Shown: positions 33,110 through 45,016 of the stretch, piece by piece
Numbering within the stretch: position 1 is the stretch's first letter
Layout of the letters: the number at the start of each line of letters is the position of its first letter
Source of the DNA: Hormiphora californensis
Taxonomy: Eukaryota; Ctenophora; Tentaculata; Cydippida; Pleurobrachiidae
Length of the DNA: 64,000 bases
Direction: 5' to 3'
NCBI GenBank assembly: GCA_020137815.1
Contig: CM035353.1
Span: 7,347,298 to 7,411,297 of the forward strand
The notes under the pieces: model-generated
The model's input: only the letters and a program-made list of their open reading frames with translations
What the model was told of the DNA's origin: nothing
Database searches by the model: none
Made by a program: the position numbers and the translations under genes

Positions 33110-36034
33110 GGGTTAATGATTGTTGAATACCCTCCCCCTCGTAAGATATATTATACCGGAAATACAGAAACGCTATTGTTGAACTCTTTTAAAAGGTTTT
33201 GGTAACTGTTATGTTTAGTGTTAAAATAGATCCATGGAATGGATTCAAAAAAGATGATTAATGGGGGAGCATTCTTGCAACCTCTGTTATATTTTGGTGT
33301 TGGTCGCTTATGGCGATGTGTAAGTTGTGATCGAGTATAAATCTCCATAGCAACTGAGTTTTCATGATTACATATAACTAACCTCTATTTCTATGGCAAA
33401 CAAATCATTTTAAAATTGTTATATAACTTCACTTACCAGATAGTATTTGTTTAGAAGGGGAGGAACATACAAAGGGACAACATTAAATAGAGAAGTTATA
33501 GCGAGAACTGGTCGATAGATCGGAACTATACGTAATACTACGTACGAAGTAACAACTAGTTAGATACACTAAGTCGTTACTACGGAAGTGTTCCACCACG
33601 TGCTACTAGTCCGAGGAGGGGGAGGAGGGTGAACAAGTTCGAACTTCCTGTATCTTCATGACGTCAAATTAAAGTGCACATGTACAATTAAAGCGCACAT
33701 GGACATTAGAACGCCCTTTAATTGAGGTAATAGGTCACGACAACGACGTCCAATAAGACTATAGTTGTTAAATCTACAATTCAATAAATCTAGAAATAAG
33801 GGGTGCGATGAATTTAAGCGTCCTGAGTAAAGTGCCATGTACTACCCGACATTATAAATACTAGACAGTGTTACCTTGAGCGGTGCCCTCTGAGACAACT
33901 ATTGAGATGCTACTTTTCCACAGGGCTGCATAGTGCTTCTTGTTACCATCCATCTTGAGGCGGGTGTGGTTAGGTTGAATGAAGCAGTAATAAAAGGTAC
34001 TGGGTATGATTATGGCAGTAAACAGCCGTATGAATTAATTGTCGATGAGTCATTAAACGCGGGGTAATTACAACGATGAACACAGACATATGATTACTGG
34101 TATCATGGTCGATTAAAGACGGATATTAAGGCATTGATGAGCCATTAAAACAATAAACCGAAACGATGAATTAGGCCAGATATTACCAGAAGATCTGTCA
34201 GAGCATTGGCCTGAAAGCAGAATATGTAATTGGTAACTGGGCTAAAAACTCAGAAACTATAAGGCAGTAGCTTAATAGTTGTCTGCCATAAAGCGATGAC
34301 TTGTTGACAGATCATGTCCAATCGTGAAGTAATCATCACCACACGATCATCATAACAACGTTTTAGTCTTTATAATTTACTAAACAGTTTGGATGGAATG
34401 AATCATTTGGTTACAGGTATATACCGACCCGATCAGTGCACACTGATTCATAACGGGATTTGGCGGCACAGATTTGGATATCGGTTACAATCGTTTTGCA
34501 AATAATTTAAGTCGACTGTATTTACTATAGATCGAAGACAGGTTCAACAAACGTTTTGCTTTGTACAGGACCATAATTGTTCAGTGCAGACCTAATTGTT
34601 CTTCATAATTACATAATATCTCTCTCTGGATATGCATAAAGAAAAGTAAATACCAGTCAACTACAGAGATAGATAATGATATGCAAACAACATGCTGGCA
34701 GAAATCGGCAAACAAGAATTCATATATAACGACATATATAACGACATAATGGTAGTACCACTGGTACAGAAAGCATGGAGGGATTTAATTTAACCATAAA
34801 TACTTTTCGGAGTCAGGAATCTCGAAAGTAGATCGATGGTTTAATCGTTAATTGGCCATGATGATGAATTACCGTATAATATAAAGTTTAAAGCATTAAA
34901 CAAACCAACGATTAGATCAGTGCTTCAAAACTATGTTTCATAAAGATGTAAAGCCCCATAAACATGATAAATAAGCGTTAGAAATAGTTCAATGGAAAGT
35001 GCTACACAGTACCGGTAAATGAAGGAAAACAGATGCTTCATTAGTCATTCACCGTTGCACTTGTTTCAGTTTCTAGTTCTACGTGATCACGTCCATGCAG
35101 CATGCAGGTTAAGCCATTTCTTGGAATTCTATTGGCATGTGTCCCACAATGTATGTGGGACCCACATATATAATATTAGTATACAATAGGTGCCCATCGG
35201 TTATATTCACATACGGTAGGGCAACTTCGGGAGACAATGCGTTTAGAGCTAACATCAATAATTGGAACAATAAATACGTAAACAATGAGTGTGACGAAAT
35301 TGCCAGTACAGTGGAACCTTTTGTTTTCTACGAGGGTCGAACAAGGCAAGGATCTTTATACAGAGCATTGGCCTGACCCTATTCTCGAGAACTGTGGTCA
35401 GAGCATTGGCCTGACAAATTTAATGAATATACAAAATAGTAAAGACTCGACTGGGGCGAGAATGATGTTGAGATTAAGATATTGCTGTTAGCATTACGCA
35501 GTTGCATAAATGTGCGATGCTCATGATGTCTTATATGTGGCATGTGCGTGAGAGTATAGCGATGATGCAGCTATAAGCGTGACACATACCTTTAACTCTT
35601 ACTTGCTCCTTCCGAATGTCCTCTATTCTCACATCTCCTAGTTCTCTTGTGGCGGGACCTGCCAGTACGATAGACCGGGATGATCCTGCAGAGTTTTTCA
35701 CTCTGCCATTATCAGTTGGACCATTGCCTGCACCTGTCACAATCAGTTTGGTGGATTTTCGTGGTTTTACAACTCGATGTTTTGGGACTCCATTCTGCTG
35801 CTCCTTCCTCGACACAACCACGCCAGGTTGGCAGCTATCTTGATATGAAGCATTGTGAAACACCACACCTTCCTTTTTTATGGTAGCTTCCTTGCCTTGA
35901 CGATTGAATGTTTGAAGGGTTCCACTAGATTCTGATCGGTGTGTTGGATTTATATTGTGTGATCTTACATTAGGAATGACCCCAGATAGCACCAGGTCTA
36001 CTGGTACCAGATCTACCGCCCTGGTCGTCTCCAT
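32269..36034 (-). CDS. Possible minus-strand gene, at least three exons, incomplete model
   Basis: The best piece is 35590-36034: an ATG, 148 codons rich in Arg, Lys and Ser, and a GTATGT donor (METTRAVDLVPVDLV start). A second candidate exon, 33875-33999, is bounded by CAG and GTAACA and reads YYCFIQPNHTRLKMDGNKKH onward. A possible last exon, 32269-32312, joins it in phase and stops after 14 codons (DDTISEFPLSGCEK). Exon 1 ends in phase 1 but exon 2 needs phase 2, so at least one short exon is missing. I do not recognise a domain. Each exon alone could be chance. Confidence 0.35.
32587..32921. mobile_element. Poly-G-ended inverted-repeat element
   Basis: The ends are a G run plus GTGACACGTAACACTTTG and its exact inverse ending in a C run. 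The interior is built from inverted tandem copies of the 10-mer TTACAAAGTG. The 5-bp sequence TATTA borders both ends. It has no coding frame. The whole unit can fold into one long hairpin. Confidence 0.75.
33073..33108. repeat. (GA)n microsatellite
   Basis: About 17 GA units. Confidence 0.9.
34000..35589. other. Stretch between candidate exons
   Basis: No convincing exon seen. The 17-mer TCAGAGCATTGGCCTGA occurs three times or nearly so (about 34199, 35365 and 35399), the last two as a local duplication. Confidence 0.35.
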
Positions 36035-36138
36035 TATATCCTAAATGGCAATTCAGAGATTAAAAGTAATGGCGGTAGTGGTAAATAAATTGTTTCAGTT
36101 TCACATCAAGTTATCAAAGGATTGCTGAGAAGGCCCTT

Positions 36139-36423
36139 TTAGTTTCGCAGTCTGTCCATTCGGCGCCCTTCGGCCCGGTGTGAGAGCTGACAGACGAGGA
36201 ACATATTAATTTTAGTTATACGCAGCTGTTTAAAAAAGAGACAACCAATTTACGAGGGTAACTGATTAGCCCTTCAGTCTTCACAGTAATTCAACAAAAA
36301 GTGATCTATGCTGCCCTTTTTCCCTATTCTCAGCTCAAATTATAATAGGAATTCGCTTTTCTTTGACATGTTCCCAGTCTGTCGGATCTCACACCGGGTC
36401 GAAGGCGAATGGACAGACTGCGT
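36139..36423. mobile_element. MITE with about 45-bp terminal inverted repeats
   Basis: Left CGCAGTCTGTCCATTCGGCG and right (inverse) CGCAGTCTGTCCATTCGCCT continue with matching CCCGGTGTGAGA and CCGACAGAC-like segments. The middle is AT-rich and non-coding. The flanks show no clear target duplication. Confidence 0.75.
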
Positions 36424-37198
36424 AGCATGGCAAGCTTTTCTCTAAGCATTTAAATTTACGTTGGAAATTGAAGTAGCAAGATACGGCGGAAAGTGCAAAG
36501 CGTGGGTTAGTTCCACTATTATAGGTATCTCAGGAGACTTGCTCCTTCAATTTCCAAGTAGACTGTAAATTAAATCAAATTAGTTACCACCCTTGAATTA
36601 GACCTTAATCAAGGTCTAACTCAAGTCTGTGTCATTTTGCTAAATTAGTTTAGGTAAACGTGTGTCATTTGCCATGGTGCACCATTCACCTGACGAAAGA
36701 ACAGCGTCATAAACAGCACAAAGTCTGACCCCATCCGAGCTCACTGTCGCTCAAATCAATCAAATGGATGGGCAGCCACCAGACAGCACAAAGTTAGACA
36801 AGAAGCAAGGCGGTTACTATCTGATCTGTGCACTATGCATATATGGCGGGGTTTACAAAGAACTATACTGAATTAGCTCTTAACAGACGACCAAGATCCA
36901 AGACAAAAAAGAAACAATGAAACTTTTCTCCTGATTCTACTTCTAGAATTTACAAATTATGAATTATACAGTCGGACCCCAATTTACCGGGATGGTTCAT
37001 GAAATGAAATATATACAATTTTTGAGTCGGTCAATTTTTACAAAAGGTTCATTCACGCTGTACGAAAGGAAAGAAATTTGGTGAACAATGCAACAATTGA
37101 TCAATAATCAACTCTTTTGACCAGTGTGTAACAAAAGAGGTTTAATTTCTCAAGCTAATTCCATTTATGTAGCCTTTATACAAAGAGAAGGTAAATAA
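36424..37198. other. AT-rich stretch with one orphan pogo-like end
   Basis: No gene seen. At 36967 TACAGTCGGACCCC starts like the pogo-type elements at 433-1256 and 53564-53723, but no right end was found, so it is a relic. Confidence 0.4.
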
Positions 37199-38543
37199 TG
37201 TACGACGGGGCTGCTCGTATCAGTGGGAGTAGACATGGTTGTGTGAGTAGTAAAGGACAAAGTTGAAGACAGCTGGATTCTTGGTAGATTGAAGATAAAG
37301 AAGTCGTAACACACGAGCAAACGTATAGATACTTGTAGAATATAAGTTCTGAGTCTTGACTCGAAAGCTAAAGTCACGGCTGGTAACTCTTTCTAGAATA
37401 TCACACACTTTCAAAGTCTCTCTCTCTAGATTTCTCTTTGCGCTACAGTAACAGGTCACGTGACCTCGGATCCTTGAGGTGAGGCGATCTCCCACTCGAC
37501 TGCTGTAATGAGGGTCCTTAGAGAAGATGACACCACAGAACTGTCTCGGCGACAGATCTACTACTCTAGGCTGCTAGAGGTCTTGGAATGCTGGACTAGA
37601 AGGGATTGTAGATACTATCTCTGCGATAGATTTAGCTAATTACCCTAGAGCTGCTAGGGGTCTTGATTACGTAGAATTACCCCAGCCTGGATAGCAGCAG
37701 CTGGCTGGCTCACTCTCAATACCACAGAGATCAGAGAGAAAGGATTGTAGATACTATCTCTGCGATAGATTTAACTACCCTAGAGCTGCTAGGGGTCTTG
37801 TTCAAGTATGTATATACCCTGCTAACTTAAATAATGCGCCAGTCCCACTAGCGCGCTCTCAGTAAACAGCCAGTCCAGCGGCAGATTATTTCCCACTGGC
37901 AGGTTATTTGTTTTTAACTCCTACGTAACATTCAAAGTGTGTGTAAATGATCAGTTCTTACTAAAATACAGAGGGAACACTATGTGCAACACCTACACAC
38001 TACATTGGAGAGAAAGAAAGAACACATTCCGTCAATTACTCTCTCTTTATCTCCCCTTTTGTCTCACTATCTCTTTCTCTGTGTTATTTGTGACATGCCC
38101 CTTATCAGGCTATTTCTTTCACTCTCTTTCCTTAGCAACTGCTTAGTAACTGTTACCAAACAGTGTACACTCAATTGTGAGGTGTTTTTAACTATTTCTC
38201 AGTTCTCTTTGTGTGTTTTGATTAGTGTTCTCTCTCTTGTTGGTGTGTAATACTTGAAATAAACAACTAAAGCAGGGTATATAACCCATAAACTCTGACC
38301 ACTGGCACGTTATAGGTTTAAACCCCTCCGCCTCTCCCTCGGCTCCGCCTCGGGATCGTCGTCGTGATTTAAACCAGTTTATCCGCCAGCGGCGGATAAA
38401 CTCCAGCTAACTTCTCCCAGCGGCGCGCTGGGAGAAAGTTATCTGAAATAACGCGCCAGTGGCCAGAGTTTATGCCTCATATAAATCTGAATATTCTGAA
38501 TATCGGTTAGGTGACAAACTAGTGTGAGTTTCAGACTCGCACA
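37199..38543 (-). repeat. LTR-plus-leader direct repeat of the retroelement, copy A (interrupted)
   Basis: From 37199 to about 37810 and again from 38490 to 38543 this matches 42273-42947 almost base for base in the same orientation. On the minus strand it begins TGTGCGAGTCTGAAACTC and runs through a leader into the first 12 codons of the gag-like frame (MSTPTDTSSPVV), where the similarity stops. Because it includes gag codons it is not a simple 3' LTR. It may be a truncated second copy or the product of recombination. The block at 37811-38489 is a later insertion. Confidence 0.75.
37811..38489. mobile_element. Insertion of inverted-repeat elements inside copy A
   Basis: Copy B reads straight through this point, so about 680 bp were added here. 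The left part (37811-38283) is bounded by TATATACCCTGCT and its inverse AGCAGGGTATATA. The right part (38286-38474) is bounded by CATAAACTCTGACCACTGGC and the near inverse ending CCAGAGTTTATG, and contains three consecutive hairpins at 38315-38440. Confidence 0.7.
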
Positions 38544-41299
38544 TACTTCCCTCCCTCTGAGAGAAATGATCATTCCTGAAAAATCGAACATAACACCATG
38601 CAAATATTCAAATAATAATCAGCTGAGCCGAGTGCCACAATGGCGCTATAAAGTAGTTGATAATCAGCTGAAAAACAACGCGATAATAAGCTGCCAAATG
38701 ATCCATGCTCGCTGCACAGCTCTGATACGATCTGGGCAGGCTGCTGCCATGTGAAAACGTGGTCCAAGAATATTGATATGCATGTCATGAAAATGATGCG
38801 TAAAGACTATCTGTGGCTGCACAGATTCTCCCCCCTCTCCAGCGAGAGATAAGGGCCTAGATGCACAAAATGCGCACAAAGACGAACTGACTGAACTCAC
38901 TGAACGGATAAACCAGTACACATTAATTTTATGCTACTAAATGAACTGTATGACAACTCTTTATGGTAAAGATATTTGTATGGCTGCGTTGTTTCACTGG
39001 GGCTGTCCAGTGTTGATTCGAATACGGACGACTTGCTTGTCCAATATTCTCCAGAATAAAACTAGTAAATCATTGCTTTATTCTGTGCCAAGTAACGAGG
39101 TTTTCGGGAGCTTGCCATTTGCATCGGGTCCCAACTAATGAACCGCGACAAAACCAGTAGATATCTCCCACAAGCTGACCGTATAACGGTAGTGCGAACA
39201 TTCCAGCAGATTATCTGAATCTCTCAGGTGTAGCTGCCAAACAGTAGAAACGACAAATAACGGGTCAAGTGGTTCAAGGGACGGTCTCGTCGTTGATCTT
39301 GTCAAATCAGATCTTTCTGGATCAGGAGATACAACTTACACACTTCAGCTGTGAAAGTGCCATTCAGCTTCCACAATTTACAGCAGGATCGTGGCGAGTT
39401 CTCCAATCAAGCAGGTCAATAAATTCAGGAATTCACGACTTGTAGCGGGTCGTCATCTTATCTTCGTCAAAGGGCAGAAACGGTTGATCTGGCAACGTCG
39501 AAATCATCAGTAGAGTTCACAGTCCGGTCTGCAATCTTGTCTGCAATAAGTGAAGTTCAAAACTGCTCTGTGAAACGCAGCTGAGTGCTGCACTCAGTTC
39601 AATAAAGTTTACACCCAGCGGTGTAATTGTATGAAAGCACACCTGCAAGGGTGGTTTTAATGGGAAGAGCGACAAGTGAGTGTGGCCGCACACAAAAAGA
39701 AGTGTCTGAATTTGTCCTGCTGGGACAGAAATTCAGGGATCTCTGTTACAAAACAATCATTAGAATCCAGCGATCCCAATACAGCAACTATACAAGTAAA
39801 TACTTAAACACTAGACCGACCAGCTGAGTCAGACACATTCAAATACCGGATCAGAGGTCGCTGAACATGATTAGGGCCTAGACAAGTAACCATTATTGTG
39901 ATACACGTGCTGATGTGTAAGTGTGACATGCAGATGTTTCAATCTCAAAATAGCGGCAGCGGTACTAAAAGTGTGTACCAATCGTACACTAGATCAACGT
40001 TAATCAATTCATCATTAACTTGTACTTTGTTGAGTAAGGGCACCCTTGCTCGACAACTTGTACTTGGATCAGTACAGCAGGTAACTACAACTACAACTGA
40101 AGTTAAAATCGAAGTCACAGGCAGAGTGTCAAAATCGGCAGAAACCACAAAACAAACAGAAATGATTGTAAGAAATCAGAATCATTCTAGATCGGTCTAG
40201 ATCAGAAAAAGGTAATTTCCAGCATGCGGCTTACGAATTTTGTAGTACGGCTGGCTCGGTGTAGCTCTTAAGAAACGGACAATCAGGTCGTGAACGTACT
40301 CCAACTGGGAGCTTCTGCTGCAAGCTTCATCTTCTCTACGGCAGTCTTCTGTCTTCTAGCACTGGGTTTCACGACCAATAAGAGACACTTCATCTGTACT
40401 GATCGGGACCACGTTAGCAACACACCACCATAAATCTTTGTTGTAATCGTAATCATTCGTGCTACGCCACGTACCATTAATCGGGATTTACGCTATCGGG
40501 AATGCTGAAACATTCTGTCTGTGTTAGTAATACAAAGCAGTTGAATGGCCGGCCCAATTCAACTGGGTTAGGAGAACCAATCTTTGTAATACTAAACTGG
40601 ATGACCGGATCCGGTCCAATGACTTGGTCATTAAAAACAAACATAACAGCTACCCTGACAACCTGAGAAGGTTAAATAATGATGTGCCTAGGTCTGGTAA
40701 CCTGCACCTTACCATGGGTTTAACACGGCTTACCACTGCGTCTCTATTTATGAGCTGTCAAGGGACGTCTTAGAAGCTGCGCCCACACTCTCCAGATGGA
40801 GGCTCGGAACTTGCAGAAGTCCTTCCATGACTCAGTAGCTGACTGGTCACAGGCAATGGTACGAATAGGAGGCGGTGTTGATCCAGATCCATGACCCCTC
40901 CTGTCCCAGGTCAGGGCCTACAATTGGTAGTGGTTCTCTCAATATTATCATCAAATAGGGATCCTTTCGGTATTGCTTGTCGTATTATCAATTCTGTATC
41001 TCGTTGTCAAATCCCTGTATCGGAACTAGTTCTTCTAACAAATATTCTGGTCCCTCTATCTTTCTGCTGGTTGCACTGTAAAACGACTGAGGGGTTAGTG
41101 GTTCAACAGCCCGGGGGCTGAAATGAAAGGGGTAACTAGTTAAGGTTGCCCCGGACAAACAAGGAATAAACAATAACTCAAGAAAAGGCTATACTAAACT
41201 ATCAGTTCACCTGTTGCGTTGTCAGGCGAGAACTCATCATCTCCAAAAACAGTGCGTAGATTGTAGATCTCCACATTCCCGTACACACTCTAACTGTAT
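38544..41299. other. Region between retroelement repeats, no clear gene
   Basis: If 37199-42947 is one minus-strand retroelement, this stretch should hold pol. I see no reverse transcriptase, integrase or protease signature on either strand, only short frames such as 40988-41173 (-). The element is therefore non-autonomous or decayed. Confidence 0.5.
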
Positions 41300-42310
41300 C
41301 TAGTAGTCGTGATCAGAAAAGTAGTTGTAGGCAGGTTCCTGCATCATAGTCAAATTCACCATCGAAGGCTCGAACGGTTGTGCCTCGGGATCCAATGAAG
41401 CACCAAATTGATCAGGAAAGGGGCTTTGGTTCGGTGGTAAAATCTGCTGTCTGTCCCCAGCGGCAGAGACGTTTAAAACTCGTGCAGGCATTGCTGACAC
41501 CTCTATGTTACACAATTCACTGTTCATAATTTGCCTGGATTTGTAGGACCGCTCCAACTGTTTTGCCTCCTGTACTAGTTCGTCAAAACTCATTTTATCC
41601 ATATTTTGAATCAGGCGGACACCAATAACATCAAGTAGTACTCCTGAGATAAGGGCATCCCTCATGTTAGCTTCACGTGCCTTGGTTTCTGCAGGAAACC
41701 CGATTTCTCCAAGTTTACGAATTCGCTCCACAAACTCTTGTACTGATTCACCGGCCCTCTGCTTGGCTCCTTTGAGAGACAGACGTGCATCTAAAGGTGA
41801 CAGTGTGTATGGACCGTCCAAAATCTCCGAAGCAACTGCCTTAAATTCGGCCCATGACTCAGTATCCGAATGATGTCTCCTCTCAAGCCTGCCCTGACAG
41901 TCAAGGTCCAGGTACGTCATGAATGCATCGATTGCTTCTCTGTCTGACAAGTTGGCTGCATTCTTGTATACCTCAAATCCACGGAGGTAGTCACGGATAT
42001 CCATCGCAATAGGATCAAAGGGTTGAGGCTTCCTTCCGACAATCATCTTCACAGGAACCGAAGGGTTACAAGAGGAAGAATTAGGGACGAGCTGGTCCGT
42101 TGCCTGAGAAACAGTAGAGAAAGATGCCTGAATCTCCTCGCGGTATTGGTCTAGGATCTGCATCAGTAGAACTTTATCGTCTGGTTGCACGCTGAGTTTC
42201 TTCTCCGCAAGAATCTGATCGAGCTGAGACTCACTCCACCCAGGATGCGGACCACTGGTCACAGCACCATTTTGTACGACGGGGCTGCTCGTATCAGTGG
42301 GAGTAGACAT
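41300..42310 (-). CDS. Retrotransposon gag-like polyprotein
   Basis: The frame gives 337 residues from the ATG at 42310 (MSTPTDTSS); an upstream in-frame ATG at 42481 lies within the LTR/leader-like repeat and is less likely. About residues 95-215 resemble the capsid-type domain of Ty3/gypsy-like gag: a YLRGFEVYKNAANLSDRE helix, a central W..FK motif, then GESVQEFVERIRKL. A CCHC zinc knuckle is missing and no protease or reverse transcriptase follows. A domesticated gag gene is an alternative, but the flanking direct repeats argue for a retroelement. Confidence 0.75.
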   Translation of the reverse strand: MSTPTDTSSPVVQNGAVTSGPHPGWSESQLDQILAEKKLSVQPDDKVLLMQILDQYREEIQASFSTVSQATDQLVPNSSSCNPSVPVKMIVGRKPQPFDPIAMDIRDYLRGFEVYKNAANLSDREAIDAFMTYLDLDCQGRLERRHHSDTESWAEFKAVASEILDGPYTLSPLDARLSLKGAKQRAGESVQEFVERIRKLGEIGFPAETKAREANMRDALISGVLLDVIGVRLIQNMDKMSFDELVQEAKQLERSYKSRQIMNSELCNIEVSAMPARVLNVSAAGDRQQILPPNQSPFPDQFGASLDPEAQPFEPSMVNLTMMQEPAYNYFSDHDY

Positions 42311-42947
42311 GGTTGTGTGAGTAGTAAAGGACAAAGTTGAAGACAGCTGGATTCTTGGTAGATTGAAGATAAAGAAGTGTAACACACGAGCAAACGTATA
42401 GATACTTGTAGAGAATAAGTTCTGAGTCTTGACTCGAAAGCTAAAGTCACGGCTGGTAACTCTTTCTAGAATATCACACACTTCAAAGTCTCTCTCTCTA
42501 GATTTCTCTTTGCGCTACAAGTAACAGGTCACGTGACCTCGGATCTTGAGGTGAGGCGATCTCCACTCGACTGCTGTAATGAGGGTCCTTAGAGAAGATG
42601 ACACCACAGAACGGTCTCGGCGACCAGATCTACTACATCTAGGCTGCTAGAGGTCTTGGAATGCTGGACTAGAAGGGATTGTAGATACTATCTCTGCGAT
42701 AGCTAGATTTAGCTAATTACCCTAGAGCTGCTAGGGGTCTTGATTACGTAGAATTACCCCAGACTGGATAGCAGCGCTGGCTGGCTCACTCTCAATACCA
42801 CAGAGATCGAGAGAGAAAGGATTGTAGATACTATCTCTGCGAAGATTTAATACCTAGAGCTGCTAGGGGCTTGTTCAAGTATGTATAAATCTGAATATTC
42901 TGAATATCGGTTAGGTGACAAACTAGTGTGAGTTTCAGACTCGCACA
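42273..42947 (-). repeat. LTR-plus-leader direct repeat, copy B (5' side of gag)
   Basis: This is the uninterrupted partner of 37199-38543. On the minus strand it starts TGTGCGAGTCTG and leads into the gag-like frame. The exact 3' end of the LTR and the primer-binding site were not identified. An internal repeat GATTGTAGATACTATCTCTGC occurs twice in each copy. Confidence 0.75.
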
Positions 42948-45016
42948 ATAAGACCTGCATATTGAATATGATATTAGGTTTTCCCAGGAATATTGTCCTA
43001 TTCGTCATCTTCTCATGAACGTTAATCGACGCTGCCATCTGAAGTTGCCCAGAAACAATAGCCCTCACTTGGGTTTTGCGAAATTTTCCACGGTCATTGC
43101 TTGAAATTTTCAGGTTAGGAAGATTGTTGGCTCCATTGCAACCTATTCTCGCTCCGCGAAGATGTATGTGAGATCGATCTCAGTCGCGCGCGACGTCGAT
43201 CTCACTCAGGTATCAATGTGGCCAAGGAAGATTGAAGAACCTCGACATGATGTTCTTAACCTCAAAGTTTCATGTTTCTATCTCATCAGAGAGTGGAGCA
43301 ATGACCGTGGGAAATTTCACAAAACCCAAGTAAGGGCTATAAGTATAATTATTGTTTCTTTTAGGACCAGTGCTTCTTGGGCACTTGCCAGAGACATCGC
43401 TTCGGCGATAGTTCATTGGGGGCTTATTCATAGGCTACTACTAGTACTAGTCTCAAGGGACCAACTTACAAAATAGTAGCAGGGTATGTTAGAAGAAACG
43501 AAGAAGGAGACACCAGACGGCACTGCAGAACTGGATATACTTTGTTGAGTGTGACACCCTTCCCCCTTACTCAACAAGATATACTTGGCCTATTTGTGTT
43601 CACTTTCACTGAAAGTTTCAGTTGCCTAACCTATCTAGCTCTACAAAGGGGGTTCACAGTGTGAACTTCACACCATCAAGATAGCAGTTTCATCTAAGGC
43701 CTTGCCTTACTCAACAAAATTTGTCATCTAACGCGACCGTCAAAATTGCGTGCGAGATCGTTACTGTGAGAATGGGGGAGAGAGAATTTTGACAGCGCTC
43801 CAGTGTGACTGGCTCGAAAATCAAAATTTTGATTTTGGCGTAGAGCTGTGTGCTGACCCTAACTGTCAAAATCAAGGGGGTAGGGGGATGTTTATCCTCC
43901 TTGGACAGTTAGGGGCATTTAGGGGCATGGATGTCTGATACATTTGGGGTGATCCCCCGCCATATGCATGCGGGGCATGCTATGTATCAGCTGCCTAGCA
44001 CCAAACCGTTTTGATTCTCAAATTCAAAAACGACAGTACACTCAGATCAGATGGGACGATTCGTCTGCGTCAAACATCGTATATCGGGTACTTTTTGTAA
44101 GTTGCTTTGTCAGGTTTCTAATCTGTAACAGCTTCCAAGCCCGCGATACTATTTCTTGGATTGTTCGCTTTAGAAAAGTGTAATACGGGCTTGTGTTATT
44201 GAGAATAGTAAACAGCGGATATAAGTTATTCGAAACAAGTAAAAAATAGAGAGAAACATACGACTGGGCATCAAATCACACGCGCAGCATCCTATCATTA
44301 AGACACACTCTTCTGAATACAGCTTGTACAGGCACTTAACAATACGAAGATAAAAAAGATCAGTAAAAAGTGAATGCTCTGTTGGATATCACTAGATATA
44401 ACATAGGACCTGCTAACATCTAATTTAGACTATCTTAAACCAATGAAACATTGATTAGGGTATACACTACTTTAAGAGAACCTGCATTCAAGTATATTTT
44501 TAGGAAAACTTTTATAAATATACATATAACGCGTCATTATCACATCACTTTCATACATGTAATGCATGTGTTATACCCCATCCTCATTTTGTTATAATTG
44601 AGGTTCTACCACAAGATATAATCAACAAAATGCATATCGCCACCATGTGCTTATTAGTTCTGATATAATGCTATATATCGTGTCCTAATAAAGATCTCTC
44701 TCCTCTTCTGAATAAAAAACACACACAGTACACACGTAGAAAAACATACGTAAAAAACTAACAGTAACACTTTAACACACACCACTGTGCAATGTGCATA
44801 GATACATAATCATTTGCCTAACTTTGACCTCTCTCTTGCACAGAGAAGCATTGAGCTAGAGAAAGATTATTGATATATTTCTATAGTCTCTCGCTTCAAC
44901 AAGAATACAATTCATCCCAGTCCCCTAGTTGCACGAGAGAGCACAATCTGGAGAAAGACAAACAAGTATATTGTGTGAAGTCAAACTACATACACACACG
45001 TGATAAAAACTCGGTT
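42948..45016. other. Intergenic region 3' of the ETS gene
   Basis: No exon seen. It contains a MITE at 43055-43341 and short hairpins around TTGTTGAGT / ACTCAACAA (about 43540-43580). Confidence 0.4.
43055..43341. mobile_element. MITE with about 45-bp terminal inverted repeats
   Basis: Left ATAGCCCTCACTTGGGTTTT and right inverse AAAACCCAAGTAAGGGCTAT continue inward (TTCCACGGTCATTGCT paired with AGCAATGACCGTGG). The core is non-coding. TA lies at both borders, so a TA target is possible. Confidence 0.75.

Noticed and set aside
40988-41173. Minus-strand frame downstream of gag as a possible protease or pol remnant
   Set aside because: No DTG/DSG, reverse transcriptase or integrase motif.
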